Positions 15,302 through 23,980 of a stretch of 41,170 bases of DNA are shown here, one piece after another. Position numbers and translations under genes: made by a program. Below the pieces are notes generated by a model. The model had not been told where the DNA came from. It did not search any database and saw only the letters and a list, made by a program, of their open reading frames with translations. The number at the start of each line of letters is the position of its first letter. Position 1 is the stretch's first letter. Source of the DNA: Bacteroidaceae bacterium (lineage in GTDB: Bacteria; Bacteroidota; Bacteroidia; Bacteroidales; Bacteroidaceae); contig JAEEOB010000113.1 of NCBI GenBank assembly GCA_016284045.1, forward strand, positions 1 through 41,170, written 5' to 3'.

Positions 15302-16630
15302 ATGAAAATTGCAGTAGCTGGTACAGGATACGTAGGACTGTCAATAGCAACATTGCTTGCCCAGAAAAACGAAGTGACGGCTGTGGATGTCGTGGCAGAA
15401 AAAGTGAAAATGCTGAACCGCCATGAGTCGCCAATCAACGATGAGTACATCGAGAAATATCTTCGGGAGAAGCAACTTATGCTAACAGCAACGCTTGACG
15501 GAGCCGCAGCTTACAAAGATGCAGATTTCGTTGTGATTGCCACTCCTACCAACTACGACCCTGTCCGCAATTATTTCGACACCAGGCACGTGGAAGAGGT
15601 CATCGATCTCGTGCTCAACGTCAACCCAGATGCGGTGATGGTGATTAAAAGCACCATTCCTGTTGGTTTCTGCCGGAGCATGTATGTGAAATATCTCTAC
15701 CGTTTCCAATACGACCCACAGCTGAAAGGGAAACAGTTCAACCTGATTTTTGCACCTGAGTTTTTAAGGGAGAGCAAGGCTCTTTACGACAATCTCTACC
15801 CAAGCCGAATCATCATCGGCACACCTAAAATCATAGAGGGCAAGCAATTTGAGGTGGAGAACGACGCAATCCGTGCAATCGCCAACCCCGACAAACTGAG
15901 GGAAGACGGCACCACGTTCGCTTGTTTACTGCAAGAAGGCGCAATAAAAGAAGATATCCCAACGTTATTCATGGGGATGAAAGAGGCTGAGGCGGTAAAG
16001 CTCTTTGCCAACACTTACCTGGCTCTGAGGGTCAGTTTCTTCAACGAGCTGGACACATACGCAGAAATCAAAGGACTACAGACCAGGGACATTATTGATG
16101 GCGTTTGTCTCGACCCACGCATCGGTCCCCACTACAACAACCCGTCGTTCGGCTATGGAGGCTACTGTCTTCCAAAAGACACAAAACAGCTGCTCGCCAA
16201 CTACTCCGACGTGCCGGAGAACCTGATTGAGGCAATAGTGGAAAGTAACCGCACACGGAAAGACTTTATCGCTGACCGCGTGCTGAAAAAAGCCGGTTAT
16301 TACGACTACGACCAAGGAAGCATCTATGATCCGAGGAACGAAAAAGCATGTACAGTAGGGGTGTTCAGGCTGACAATGAAAAGCAACAGCGACAATTTCC
16401 GTCAGAGCAGCATTCAAGGGGTAATGAAAAGAATTAAGGCGAAAGGTGCTGACGTTATTATCTACGAGCCATCACTCCCCGACGGAACCACATTCTTCGG
16501 CAGCCGCGTGGTGAACGACCTGGATCTGTTCAAACAACAGTCTGACGCCGTGATTGCCAACCGTTACGACCACTGCCTCGACGACATCAGAGAAAAGGTA
16601 TATACACGCGACCTTTTTATGAGAGACTAG
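15302..16630 (+). CDS. ugd: UDP-glucose 6-dehydrogenase
   Basis: This enzyme oxidises UDP-glucose to UDP-glucuronate with two NAD+. The 442-residue protein has the N-terminal Rossmann motif GTGYVGLS (7-14), the central helical domain, and the catalytic cysteine C289 in [14 protein letters not shown]-glucuronate is the substrate of the epimerase at 20584, so the two enzymes form a de novo route to UDP-galacturonate. Related dehydrogenases act on UDP-ManNAc or UDP-GlcNAc; the neighbouring UDP-glucuronate epimerase favours UDP-glucose here. Confidence 0.88.
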   Translation: MKIAVAGTGYVGLSIATLLAQKNEVTAVDVVAEKVKMLNRHESPINDEYIEKYLREKQLMLTATLDGAAAYKDADFVVIATPTNYDPVRNYFDTRHVEEVIDLVLNVNPDAVMVIKSTIPVGFCRSMYVKYLYRFQYDPQLKGKQFNLIFAPEFLRESKALYDNLYPSRIIIGTPKIIEGKQFEVENDAIRAIANPDKLREDGTTFACLLQEGAIKEDIPTLFMGMKEAEAVKLFANTYLALRVSFFNELDTYAEIKGLQTRDIIDGVCLDPRIGPHYNNPSFGYGGYCLPKDTKQLLANYSDVPENLIEAIVESNRTRKDFIADRVLKKAGYYDYDQGSIYDPRNEKACTVGVFRLTMKSNSDNFRQSSIQGVMKRIKAKGADVIIYEPSLPDGTTFFGSRVVNDLDLFKQQSDAVIANRYDHCLDDIREKVYTRDLFMRD

Positions 16631-16717
16631 ACACAAAGACATCAGCAGAAAACAATAAATCCACAAAATGTCTTTAAAAATAAATATCGGATTATCAACC
16701 TTAATCACCTCAAAACG

Positions 16718-17848
16718 ATGAACATACTAATAACAGGCGGAGCCGGCTTTATCGGCTCTCACGTAGTAAGGCTTTTTGTAAATAAATATCCAGACTACCG
16801 GATTGTGAACCTCGACAAACTGACCTACGCCGGCAATCTGGAAAACCTTACAGACATCGAGGACCGGCCGAACTACAAATTCATTAAAGGCGATATCTGC
16901 GATTTCGAGCAGATGTGCAGTATCATGAAAACCGAAAAAATTGACGGAATCATTCATCTTGCTGCAGAAAGCCATGTTGACAGGAGTATCAAGGACCCGT
17001 TCACCTTTGCACGCACAAACGTGATGGGAACACTCTCCCTCCTGCAGGCGGCTAAGCTCTACTGGGAATCACTGCCCGAACGATACGATGGCAAACGGTT
17101 CTACCATATCTCTACTGACGAGGTATATGGGGCACTAGAACTGACACATCCTGAAGGAATCACACCACCATTCACAACTACCGCTTCTTCGTCTGAGCAC
17201 CATCTGGCTTACGGTGAGAAGTTCTTCTACGAAGACATGAAATACCAGCCTCACAGCCCTTATTCTGCGTCAAAGGCATCAAGCGACCATTTCGTCAGAG
17301 CTTATCACGACACCTATGGTATGCCAACCATCGTGACTAACTGCTCAAACAACTATGGGCCCTACCAATTCCCGGAAAAGCTCATTCCGCTGTTCATCAA
17401 CAACATCCGTCACCGTAAGCCGCTGCCCGTGTATGGAAAAGGAGAAAATGTGCGTGACTGGCTCTTCGTGGAAGACCATGCCCGTGCCATCGACCTGATT
17501 TACCATAAAGGCAAGATAGCCGACACCTATAATATAGGCGGATTTAACGAATGGAAAAACATTGATATTGTGAAGGTGCTCATCATGACCGTTGACAGGG
17601 TATTAGGAAGACGTGAGTTTGAAGACCTCGACCTGATTACATACGTAACCGACCGTGCGGGGCACGACCTTCGATACGCCATCGACTCCACCAAGCTGCA
17701 GAAAGAGCTGGGCTGGGAGCCGTCGCTTCAGTTTGAGGAAGGAATTGAGAAAACCGTGCGCTGGTATCTTGACAACCAGAAATGGATGGACAACGTGACC
17801 TCCGGTGACTATCAGAAATATTACAGTTCAATGTATGACAACCGCTGA
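16718..17848 (+). CDS. rfbB: dTDP-glucose 4,6-dehydratase
   Basis: This enzyme converts dTDP-glucose to dTDP-4-dehydro-6-deoxyglucose, the second step of dTDP-rhamnose synthesis. The 376-residue extended SDR protein has GGAGFIGSH (7-15), the TDE motif at 133-135 in STDEVYG that marks 4,6-dehydratases, and Y182/K186 in YSASK. Its 3' end overlaps the start of the UpxY-like gene, so the two are translationally coupled. Confidence 0.94.
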   Translation: MNILITGGAGFIGSHVVRLFVNKYPDYRIVNLDKLTYAGNLENLTDIEDRPNYKFIKGDICDFEQMCSIMKTEKIDGIIHLAAESHVDRSIKDPFTFARTNVMGTLSLLQAAKLYWESLPERYDGKRFYHISTDEVYGALELTHPEGITPPFTTTASSSEHHLAYGEKFFYEDMKYQPHSPYSASKASSDHFVRAYHDTYGMPTIVTNCSNNYGPYQFPEKLIPLFINNIRHRKPLPVYGKGENVRDWLFVEDHARAIDLIYHKGKIADTYNIGGFNEWKNIDIVKVLIMTVDRVLGRREFEDLDLITYVTDRAGHDLRYAIDSTKLQKELGWEPSLQFEEGIEKTVRWYLDNQKWMDNVTSGDYQKYYSSMYDNR

Positions 17849-18434
17849 CACCACTGCAGACACAGCCTCAGTCAAGACAAAGGAACAGCAGATGGCATGG
17901 TATGTGCTGCGTTCCACATTCAACCGTTCTCAGAAAGCTTACGACATGCTGACTTCCAACGGTTTTCATGCCTATCTTCCATTACACTCTGTTGAGAAGG
18001 TAGTGAAAGGACGGCTGAAACGAATTATGAAGCCCCTGATTCCAAATCTGCTCTTCGTGTTTTCAGAGGAAAATGTGTTGAAGGAATTCGTCAAGGCAAA
18101 CAAAGACACAGGCTATGTCACTTTATACTACGACCACTTCAATCACAGCAGTAAAGGAACAAACAAACTCCTGACCGTGCCGGCCTTCCAGATGGATAAC
18201 TTCATCAGAGCCACTTCCATAGAAAACAAGCACACAATGGTGGTTGACCCAAAGAACATCCGCTACAAGACCGGCGATATGGTCCGTATAGTTGAAGGCG
18301 ATTTCATTGGAGTAGTGGGAAAAGTGGCTCGTGTAGGAGGACAGAGCCGCGTCATTGTCACACTCGAAGGGGTGTGCGCCATTGCCACAGCATATATCCC
18401 GTCTGCCTTTCTTGAGCCCTATCAAGACAGTTGA
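17835..18434 (+). CDS. UpxY-like NusG paralogue (transcription antiterminator)
   Basis: The protein has an N-terminal NGN domain starting with MAWYVLRSTFNRSQKAYDML, then a KOW-like segment near the C terminus (GDMVRIVEGDFIGVVGKVAR). Proteins of this type in Bacteroides (UpxY) accompany RNA polymerase through long capsule operons and prevent early termination. The start is uncertain. ATG 17835 overlaps rfbB by 14 nt, 17805 would overlap by 44, and 17892 sits after AAAGGA and begins exactly at the NGN domain. Unusually, it lies in the middle of a sugar cluster and not at the head of a capsule operon. Confidence 0.82.
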   Translation: MTTADTTADTASVKTKEQQMAWYVLRSTFNRSQKAYDMLTSNGFHAYLPLHSVEKVVKGRLKRIMKPLIPNLLFVFSEENVLKEFVKANKDTGYVTLYYDHFNHSSKGTNKLLTVPAFQMDNFIRATSIENKHTMVVDPKNIRYKTGDMVRIVEGDFIGVVGKVARVGGQSRVIVTLEGVCAIATAYIPSAFLEPYQDS

Positions 18435-18576
18435 GTGATGAATGATGAGTGTTGAGTGCAGAGTCTCGAAATCACATTATCAAGAAACCACGAAATGTAG
18501 TTTTCAAAGTAAATAAACTATTCATTTTTCACTATTCACTTTTTACTATTTACTTTTCAATTTAAAAATCTCATAA

Positions 18577-19713
18577 ATGCAGTACCATATATTTGCCCCA
18601 TATAGAGTGTGTCCCCTCGGTGCCCATGTCGATCATCAGCATGGTCTGGTGACTGGATTCGCCATCAACAAAGGTGTGGACCTGTGGTTCACACCACGAC
18701 AGGATGCCCAAGTGAACCTCGTTTCGAAAGACTTTGAGGGCGATGTGTCGTTCGATATTTCCCAACCCTCACAAGTCAAACAACGCCATTGGGGCGACTA
18801 TGCCCGTGGTGCGAAATACGCACTCCGCAAACGCTTCGACCTGGAGCATGGCATTGACGGAGTGATTCAGGGATCACTCCCTATTGGAGGATTGAGCTCA
18901 TCAGCAGCAGTGCTTATTGCGTACGTGATGGCATTTGCCAAAGCAAACGGAATCAGATTGAAACCCTTCGAAATTGCACAAATCGCATCAGAAGCTGAGC
19001 GAGAATATATCGGTCTGAACAACGGACTGCTCGACCAGTCGTGCATCGCACTCGGGAAGAAAGACGGACTGCTGTTTCTCGACTGCGACACCAACGAATA
19101 CAGGGTTATACGTAAAAACAAGGAGATGCCTGACTTTGAGATAGGTATCTTCTTCTCAGGGCTTACGCGCAGCCTCGTAAACAGCGACTACAACTTACGC
19201 GTGTATGAATGTAAGACAGCGGCATGGAATATGTTGGCTTACACCGACCAGCCTCTCAAGACATTCGACAAGACATACCTGCGCGACATCCCGAAATCCA
19301 CCTTCGACAAGACAAAAATAGCCATGCCAGACCGATTCGCACGACGTGCAGAGCATTTCTACTCAGAATACCGGCGAGTCCGTCAGGGTGTGACAGCTTG
19401 GGAGACCGGCAATCTGAAACTATTCGGCAAACTGAGTTTTGCAAGCTGCGAGTCGAGCATTCACAACTATGAATGCGGAAGCCAAGAACTTATCGCCATC
19501 TACGACATCATGAAAGACCAGAAAGGTGTGTGGGGAGGACGTTTCTCCGGTGCAGGATTCAAAGGAGCCTGTATTGCGCTGGTTGACCCCGAATACAAAG
19601 AAGATATAGAGCAAGAACTCACCACAAGGTATCTCGAGCAGTTCCCCGAATATGAAACCACATTCAAAGTGTTCTGGGTGAAACCTGATGACGGAGCCAG
19701 ATTTGTCAATTAG
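18577..19713 (+). CDS. GHMP kinase of the galacturonokinase type
   Basis: The 378-residue protein belongs to the galactokinase branch of GHMP kinases. It has the sugar-binding motif PYRVCPLGAHVDHQHG (8-23), the ATP loop IGGLSSSAA (103-111), the catalytic-base region NNGLLDQ with D153, and SGAGFKGACIA (324-334). The PLGAHxDHQ variant in place of GEHTDY, and the block RAEHFYSEYRRVRQG, resemble plant galacturonokinase as I remember it. The likely reaction is D-galacturonate plus ATP to galacturonate 1-phosphate. The adjacent nucleotidyltransferase and UDP-glucuronate 4-epimerase agree with a UDP-galacturonate product. The kinase family is certain; the substrate is inferred. Confidence 0.82.
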   Translation: MQYHIFAPYRVCPLGAHVDHQHGLVTGFAINKGVDLWFTPRQDAQVNLVSKDFEGDVSFDISQPSQVKQRHWGDYARGAKYALRKRFDLEHGIDGVIQGSLPIGGLSSSAAVLIAYVMAFAKANGIRLKPFEIAQIASEAEREYIGLNNGLLDQSCIALGKKDGLLFLDCDTNEYRVIRKNKEMPDFEIGIFFSGLTRSLVNSDYNLRVYECKTAAWNMLAYTDQPLKTFDKTYLRDIPKSTFDKTKIAMPDRFARRAEHFYSEYRRVRQGVTAWETGNLKLFGKLSFASCESSIHNYECGSQELIAIYDIMKDQKGVWGGRFSGAGFKGACIALVDPEYKEDIEQELTTRYLEQFPEYETTFKVFWVKPDDGARFVN

Positions 19714-19773
19714 TTTTTATCTATATTATCTAGAAAGCCTCATAAGCCAGGAAATCTCTCAACGCTCAAAAAG

Positions 19774-20514
19774 ATGAAAACCATAGTAATCGCCGCTGGA
19801 TATGCCACACGCCTTTATCCACTGACAGCACACACCCCAAAGCCTTTGCTTGAGATAGGCGGAAAAAGTATCCTCAGCAGGATGCTCGACGACATCGACC
19901 AAATAGTCCAAATCGACGAGCATATCATCGTAACCAACCATAAGTTTGCCAACCGGTTCGAGGAATGGGCAAAGCAGCAGCATTACACCAAACCGATTAC
20001 GATTATCGACGACGGAACAACATCGAACGAAACACGGTTAGGAGCAGTATGCGACCTTCTCTTTGCCATTGAACAAAAAAATATCAACGACGACATACTC
20101 GTTGTGGCAGCGGACAATATCCTGCAATTCTCTTTTCAGGGATTTGTGGATTTCGCATTAGAGAAGAACTCATCATGTATTATGTGCCATAAGGAGCCTG
20201 ACATCAACCGCTTGCGCCGGACCGGCGTGGTGGAGCTTGACAACAATATGCGGGTTATTGGGATGGAGGAAAAGCCAGAACAGCCAAAGTCACATTGGGC
20301 CGTTCCTCCTTTCTATGTGTATCTCCGACAAGACCTCGATTTAATTAAATCATCGGTGGAACAAGGCTGCGGCAAAGATGCTCCCGGCAATCTCGCACAT
20401 TTCCTCGCCCGCCACACCACCCTCCATGCATGGCCTATGCCGGCAGGACGGTTCGACATCGGCTCACCCGACTCCTACCATGAAGCACAGCGACGGTTCG
20501 GAAATGAGAAATGA
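19774..20514 (+). CDS. Sugar-1-phosphate nucleotidyltransferase
   Basis: The 246-residue enzyme has the RmlA/GlmU-like fold. The signature AAGYATRLYPLTAHTPKPLL (7-26) binds the nucleotide triphosphate, with K23 as the expected catalytic lysine. VVAADNILQF holds a metal-binding Asp, and MEEKPEQPKS and GRFDIGSPDSY complete the pattern. It follows the galacturonokinase-like gene by 60 nt, so the natural role is to turn that kinase's sugar 1-phosphate into a UDP-sugar. It has no C-terminal acetyltransferase domain. Substrate and nucleotide preference are not readable from sequence. Confidence 0.85.
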   Translation: MKTIVIAAGYATRLYPLTAHTPKPLLEIGGKSILSRMLDDIDQIVQIDEHIIVTNHKFANRFEEWAKQQHYTKPITIIDDGTTSNETRLGAVCDLLFAIEQKNINDDILVVAADNILQFSFQGFVDFALEKNSSCIMCHKEPDINRLRRTGVVELDNNMRVIGMEEKPEQPKSHWAVPPFYVYLRQDLDLIKSSVEQGCGKDAPGNLAHFLARHTTLHAWPMPAGRFDIGSPDSYHEAQRRFGNEK

Positions 20515-20535
20515 AATATTTGTATAGCCGTCCAC

Positions 20536-20548
20536 GAGCCGCAGGCTC
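20536..20548. other. Short GAGCC/GGCTC hairpin downstream of the nucleotidyltransferase
   Basis: GAGCC and GGCTC pair around a GCA loop, with a T-run 9 nt further on. The gap makes it a poor intrinsic terminator, and the next gene starts 36 nt later on the same strand. Confidence 0.35.
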
Positions 20549-20583
20549 ACAACTCCCTTTTTTCGCAGAAAAATTATCAAATA

Positions 20584-21648
20584 ATGCAACATATCAATCT
20601 TAACAACAAAACCATCTTAGTGACCGGTTCCGCTGGTTTCATCGGTGCCAATCTGGTGAAACGGCTGCTAGCAGACACACAGCAAAGTGTCATTGTCGGC
20701 ATCGACAACATGAACAACTATTACGATGTAAGTCTGAAACAAGAGCGTATAGATCAGCTGAAAGACGACCGGCGGTTTGTATTTATCAAAGGCGACATCG
20801 CCGACAAGGACATTATCGACACACTCTTCCGCCAATACCGGCCTGCCGTGGTAGTCAATCTTGCAGCACAGGCGGGAGTGAGATACAGCATCACCAACCC
20901 TGACGCTTATATTCAGTCGAACCTCATCGGATTCTACAATATTCTGGAGGCATGCCGGCACAGTTACGACAACGGCATGAATGGTGTGGAGCATCTGGTG
21001 TATGCCAGCTCGTCGAGTGTGTATGGAAGCAACAGCAAAGTACCATACTCCACCGACGACAAGGTTGATAATCCCGTCAGCCTCTATGCCGCCACAAAGA
21101 AAAGCAACGAGCTACTGGCTCATGCTTATAGCAAGCTGTATAATATTCCAAGCACCGGACTGCGTTTCTTCACCGTCTATGGACCCGCAGGAAGGCCAGA
21201 CATGGCATATTTCGGATTCACCGACAAGCTGGTGGCAGGAAAAACCATTCAGATATTCAACTACGGAAACTGCCGACGAGACTTCACCTACGTCGATGAC
21301 ATCGTAGAAGGCGTGGTGCGGATCATGCAGGGAGCACCGGAAAAACAGACAGGAGAAGACGGACTTCCACTGCCTCCGTACAACGTATATAACATCGGTA
21401 ACTCTCATCCTGAAAACTTGCTTGATTTTGTCACGATTCTTCAGGAAGAGCTGATAAGAGCAGGTGTGCTGCCGTCCGACTATGACTTCGAAGCACATAA
21501 GGAGCTGGTGCCGATGCAACCAGGCGACGTACCTGTGACCTACGCTGACACATCCGCTCTGGAACGCGATTACGGTTTCAAACCATCCACTTCACTGCGC
21601 AATGGTCTGCGAGCCTTCGCCGAATGGTATGCCAAAAGAAAGGATTAA
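20584..21648 (+). CDS. UDP-glucuronate 4-epimerase
   Basis: This 354-residue extended SDR enzyme inverts C4 of UDP-glucuronate to give UDP-galacturonate. It has TGSAGFIGANL (14-24), the active-site SSSSVYG (142-148), and Y168/K172 in YAATK. The motif AAQAGVRYSITNPDAYI and the FFTVYGPAGRPDMA block are characteristic of the uronate epimerases and not of GalE. With Ugd upstream it completes a de novo supply of UDP-galacturonate, parallel to the kinase/nucleotidyltransferase salvage route just upstream. Confidence 0.88.
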   Translation: MQHINLNNKTILVTGSAGFIGANLVKRLLADTQQSVIVGIDNMNNYYDVSLKQERIDQLKDDRRFVFIKGDIADKDIIDTLFRQYRPAVVVNLAAQAGVRYSITNPDAYIQSNLIGFYNILEACRHSYDNGMNGVEHLVYASSSSVYGSNSKVPYSTDDKVDNPVSLYAATKKSNELLAHAYSKLYNIPSTGLRFFTVYGPAGRPDMAYFGFTDKLVAGKTIQIFNYGNCRRDFTYVDDIVEGVVRIMQGAPEKQTGEDGLPLPPYNVYNIGNSHPENLLDFVTILQEELIRAGVLPSDYDFEAHKELVPMQPGDVPVTYADTSALERDYGFKPSTSLRNGLRAFAEWYAKRKD

Positions 21649-21669
21649 CGAACCGTTAAACGAACCGTT

Positions 21670-21711
21670 AAACTATAAACTATAAACTATAAACTATAAA
21701 CTATAAACTAT
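21670..21711. repeat. Tandem heptamer (AAACTAT) x6
   Basis: Six uninterrupted AAACTAT units end 8 nt before the -33 box of the rpsA promoter. Perfect short tandem repeats of this kind are prone to copy-number change and could alter promoter strength. Confidence 0.75.
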
Positions 21712-21719
21712 ATAAAATA

Positions 21720-21751
21720 TTTGGTGTTTTCGGAAAAAAACACTAACTTTG
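21720..21751 (+). promoter_or_regulatory. rpsA promoter
   Basis: TTTG (21720-21723) and TAACTTTG (21744-21751) are 20 nt apart, a perfect consensus. The predicted transcript has a leader of about 150 nt before ATG 21911. Confidence 0.8.
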
Positions 21752-21762
21752 CACAACTTTTT

Positions 21763-21821
21763 AGCGCATGAAAACTCGGATGTCAGTTGAAAACAGCTGA
21801 AATCCGTGTGATTTGTGCGCT
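21763..21821 (+). promoter_or_regulatory. Structured 5' leader of rpsA
   Basis: Nested helices are visible in the rpsA leader: AGCGCA (21763-21768) with TGCGCT (21816-21821), CGGAT (21777-21781) with ATCCG (21802-21806), and CAGTTG with CAGCTG around an AAAA loop (21784-21799). Such a long-stem element near the 5' end is a candidate for autoregulation by S1, as ribosomal protein genes often are. I cannot match it to a named RNA family without a search. Confidence 0.5.
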
Positions 21822-21910
21822 GAAATACAATCAAATCACTATCAGTCAAGAGATTAGATTTGTCAACATAAAGTCTAACATTATCATTATTTTAAACAAT
21901 TATTTTTTTT

Positions 21911-23866
21911 ATGAACACAAAAGACATTAAACCGCTGGAAGGTTTCGACTGGGAAGCGTATGAGCATGACGGTGTGAAAACCACTGAAATGAAAGAAGCC
22001 GAGAAGGCTTACGAGTCCACCCTTAACAAAATCACTGACAATGAGGTTGTTGATGGTGTGGTAGCTAGCCTCAACGACCGCGAAGTTGTGGTTAACATCG
22101 GCTACAAGAGTGAGGGTATTATCCCACGCAGCGAATTCCGCTACAATCCAGAACTCAAAGAAGGTGACACCGTTGAGGTGTACATCGAGAACCAGGAAGA
22201 CAAGAAAGGTCAGCTGATCCTCTCTCACAAGAAAGCACGCGAGGCTCGCTCATGGGAGCGCGTGAACGCTGCTTTAGAGAACGACGAGATTGTAAAGGGA
22301 TTCGTGAAATGCCGCACAAAGGGCGGTATGATCGTAGATGTATTCGGCACAGAAGCATTCCTCCCAGGAAGCCAGATCGACGTGAAACCAATCCGCGACT
22401 ACGATACATTTGTTGGCAAGACCATGGAGTTCAAGATTGTGAAAATCAATCAGGAGTACCGCAACGTTGTGGTAAGCCACAAGGCATTGATCGAAGCAGA
22501 GCTTGAGCAGCAGAAGAAAGAGATTATCAGCAAACTCGAAAAGGGTCAGATTCTTGAGGGTACCGTTAAGAACATTACATCATACGGTGTGTTCATCGAC
22601 CTCGGTGGTGTTGACGGTCTCATTCATATCACAGACCTCAGCTGGGGCCGCGTAAGCGATCCAAAGGAAGTTGTAGAGCTCGACCAGAAGCTCAACGTGG
22701 TGATTATCGACTTCGACGACGAGAAGAAGCGTATCGCTCTCGGTCTGAAGCAGCTCACACCACATCCATGGGATGCTCTCGACAAGAATCTCAAGGTTGG
22801 CGACAAGGTGAAGGGTAAGGTAGTCGTTATGGCTGACTACGGAGCATTCATCGAAATTGCTCCGGGCGTTGAGGGCCTCATTCACGTGAGCGAGATGAGC
22901 TGGAGCGCACACCTCCACAGCGCACAGGACTTCATGAAGGTTGGCGACGAGGTAGAAGCTGTAATCCTCACACTCGACCGCGACGAGCGTAAGATGTCGC
23001 TTGGCGTGAAGCAGCTCAAGGAAGATCCATGGAGCAAGGTTGAAGAGAAATATCCTGTCGGCTCACAGCACACAGCCAAGGTTCGCAACTTCACCAACTT
23101 CGGTGTGTTTGTTGAAATCGAGGAAGGCGTGGATGGTTTGATCCACATCAGCGACCTCTCATGGACAAAGAAAATCAAGCACCCGTCAGAGTTCACTCAG
23201 ATTGGCGCTGACATCGAGGTCCAGGTACTCGACATCGACAAGACAAACCGTCGTCTCTCACTCGGCCACAAGCAGCTTGAGGAGAACCCTTGGAACAATT
23301 TTGAGACTATCTTCACCCAGGATTCCATACACACTGGTAAGATTGTCGAGGTTCTCGACAAGGGTGCTGTGATCTCTCTTGAGCATGGTGTTGAAGGCTT
23401 CGCCACTCCGAAACACCTTGTGAAGGAAGACGGAAGCCAGGCACAGCTTGGTGAGGAGCTCGAGTTCAAAGTAATTGAGTTCAACAAGGACGCTAAGCGC
23501 ATTATCCTCTCTCACAGCCGTATCTACGAAGACATCCAGCGCGCTGAGAACAAAGAGCGCAAGGCTGCCAACCAGGCTGCAAAGAAAGCCCGTCAGCAGA
23601 AGGAGCAGGGTCCTGCCATCCAGAACAAGCAAGCAAGCACCACACTGGGTGATCTCGATGCTCTCGCAAGCCTCAAGGCTAACATGACCGCAGAGAAAGA
23701 ACCAGCAGTGGAAGCTGCAAAGGAAGTGAAAGAAACAGCAAAAGAAGCAGTGAAAGAGACTGCCAAGGAAGTGAAGAAAGCTGCTGAGACAGCTAAGGAA
23801 GTTGCAGAAGAAGTAGTTGAAGAAGCTGCTAAGGAAGTAGCAGAAGAGACTGCTGCAGAAGAATAA
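21911..23866 (+). CDS. rpsA: 30S ribosomal protein S1
   Basis: The 651-residue RNA-binding protein has six S1 (OB-fold) domains at roughly 45-105, 125-190, 210-280, 297-365, 383-450 and 467-535. The repeated signature GVFIDLGGVDGLIHITDLSW / GAFIEIAPGVEGLIHVSEMSW / GVFVEIEEGVDGLIHISDLSW is easy to see. It brings mRNA to the 30S subunit, which matters in Bacteroidetes, where Shine-Dalgarno sites are weak. After the last domain comes a Lys/Ala/Glu-rich tail of about 60 residues (590-651, repeated AKEV units) that looks like a charged helix and is not part of the standard E. coli protein. Confidence 0.95.
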   Translation: MNTKDIKPLEGFDWEAYEHDGVKTTEMKEAEKAYESTLNKITDNEVVDGVVASLNDREVVVNIGYKSEGIIPRSEFRYNPELKEGDTVEVYIENQEDKKGQLILSHKKAREARSWERVNAALENDEIVKGFVKCRTKGGMIVDVFGTEAFLPGSQIDVKPIRDYDTFVGKTMEFKIVKINQEYRNVVVSHKALIEAELEQQKKEIISKLEKGQILEGTVKNITSYGVFIDLGGVDGLIHITDLSWGRVSDPKEVVELDQKLNVVIIDFDDEKKRIALGLKQLTPHPWDALDKNLKVGDKVKGKVVVMADYGAFIEIAPGVEGLIHVSEMSWSAHLHSAQDFMKVGDEVEAVILTLDRDERKMSLGVKQLKEDPWSKVEEKYPVGSQHTAKVRNFTNFGVFVEIEEGVDGLIHISDLSWTKKIKHPSEFTQIGADIEVQVLDIDKTNRRLSLGHKQLEENPWNNFETIFTQDSIHTGKIVEVLDKGAVISLEHGVEGFATPKHLVKEDGSQAQLGEELEFKVIEFNKDAKRIILSHSRIYEDIQRAENKERKAANQAAKKARQQKEQGPAIQNKQASTTLGDLDALASLKANMTAEKEPAVEAAKEVKETAKEAVKETAKEVKKAAETAKEVAEEVVEEAAKEVAEETAAEE

Positions 23867-23898
23867 TCTCACGCCACAGTTTTTTTAATTCATAATCG

Positions 23899-23931
23899 AA
23901 AAGGGTGTGTCCGCATGGACACACCCTTTTT
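23899..23931 (+). terminator. rpsA terminator
   Basis: AAAAGGGTGTGTCC and its exact complement flank a GCAT loop (14-bp perfect stem), ending in TTTT. It can also work for the convergent lutC transcript. Confidence 0.9.
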
Positions 23932-23980
23932 ATTATCTTCAGGATTTCACCACTTTTTAACTCCCTATTCCGGAAGAATA

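Noticed and set aside
20521-20583. Intrinsic terminator between nucleotidyltransferase and epimerase
   Set aside because: The hairpin is only 5 bp and the T-run is 9 nt away. The genes look co-transcribed.
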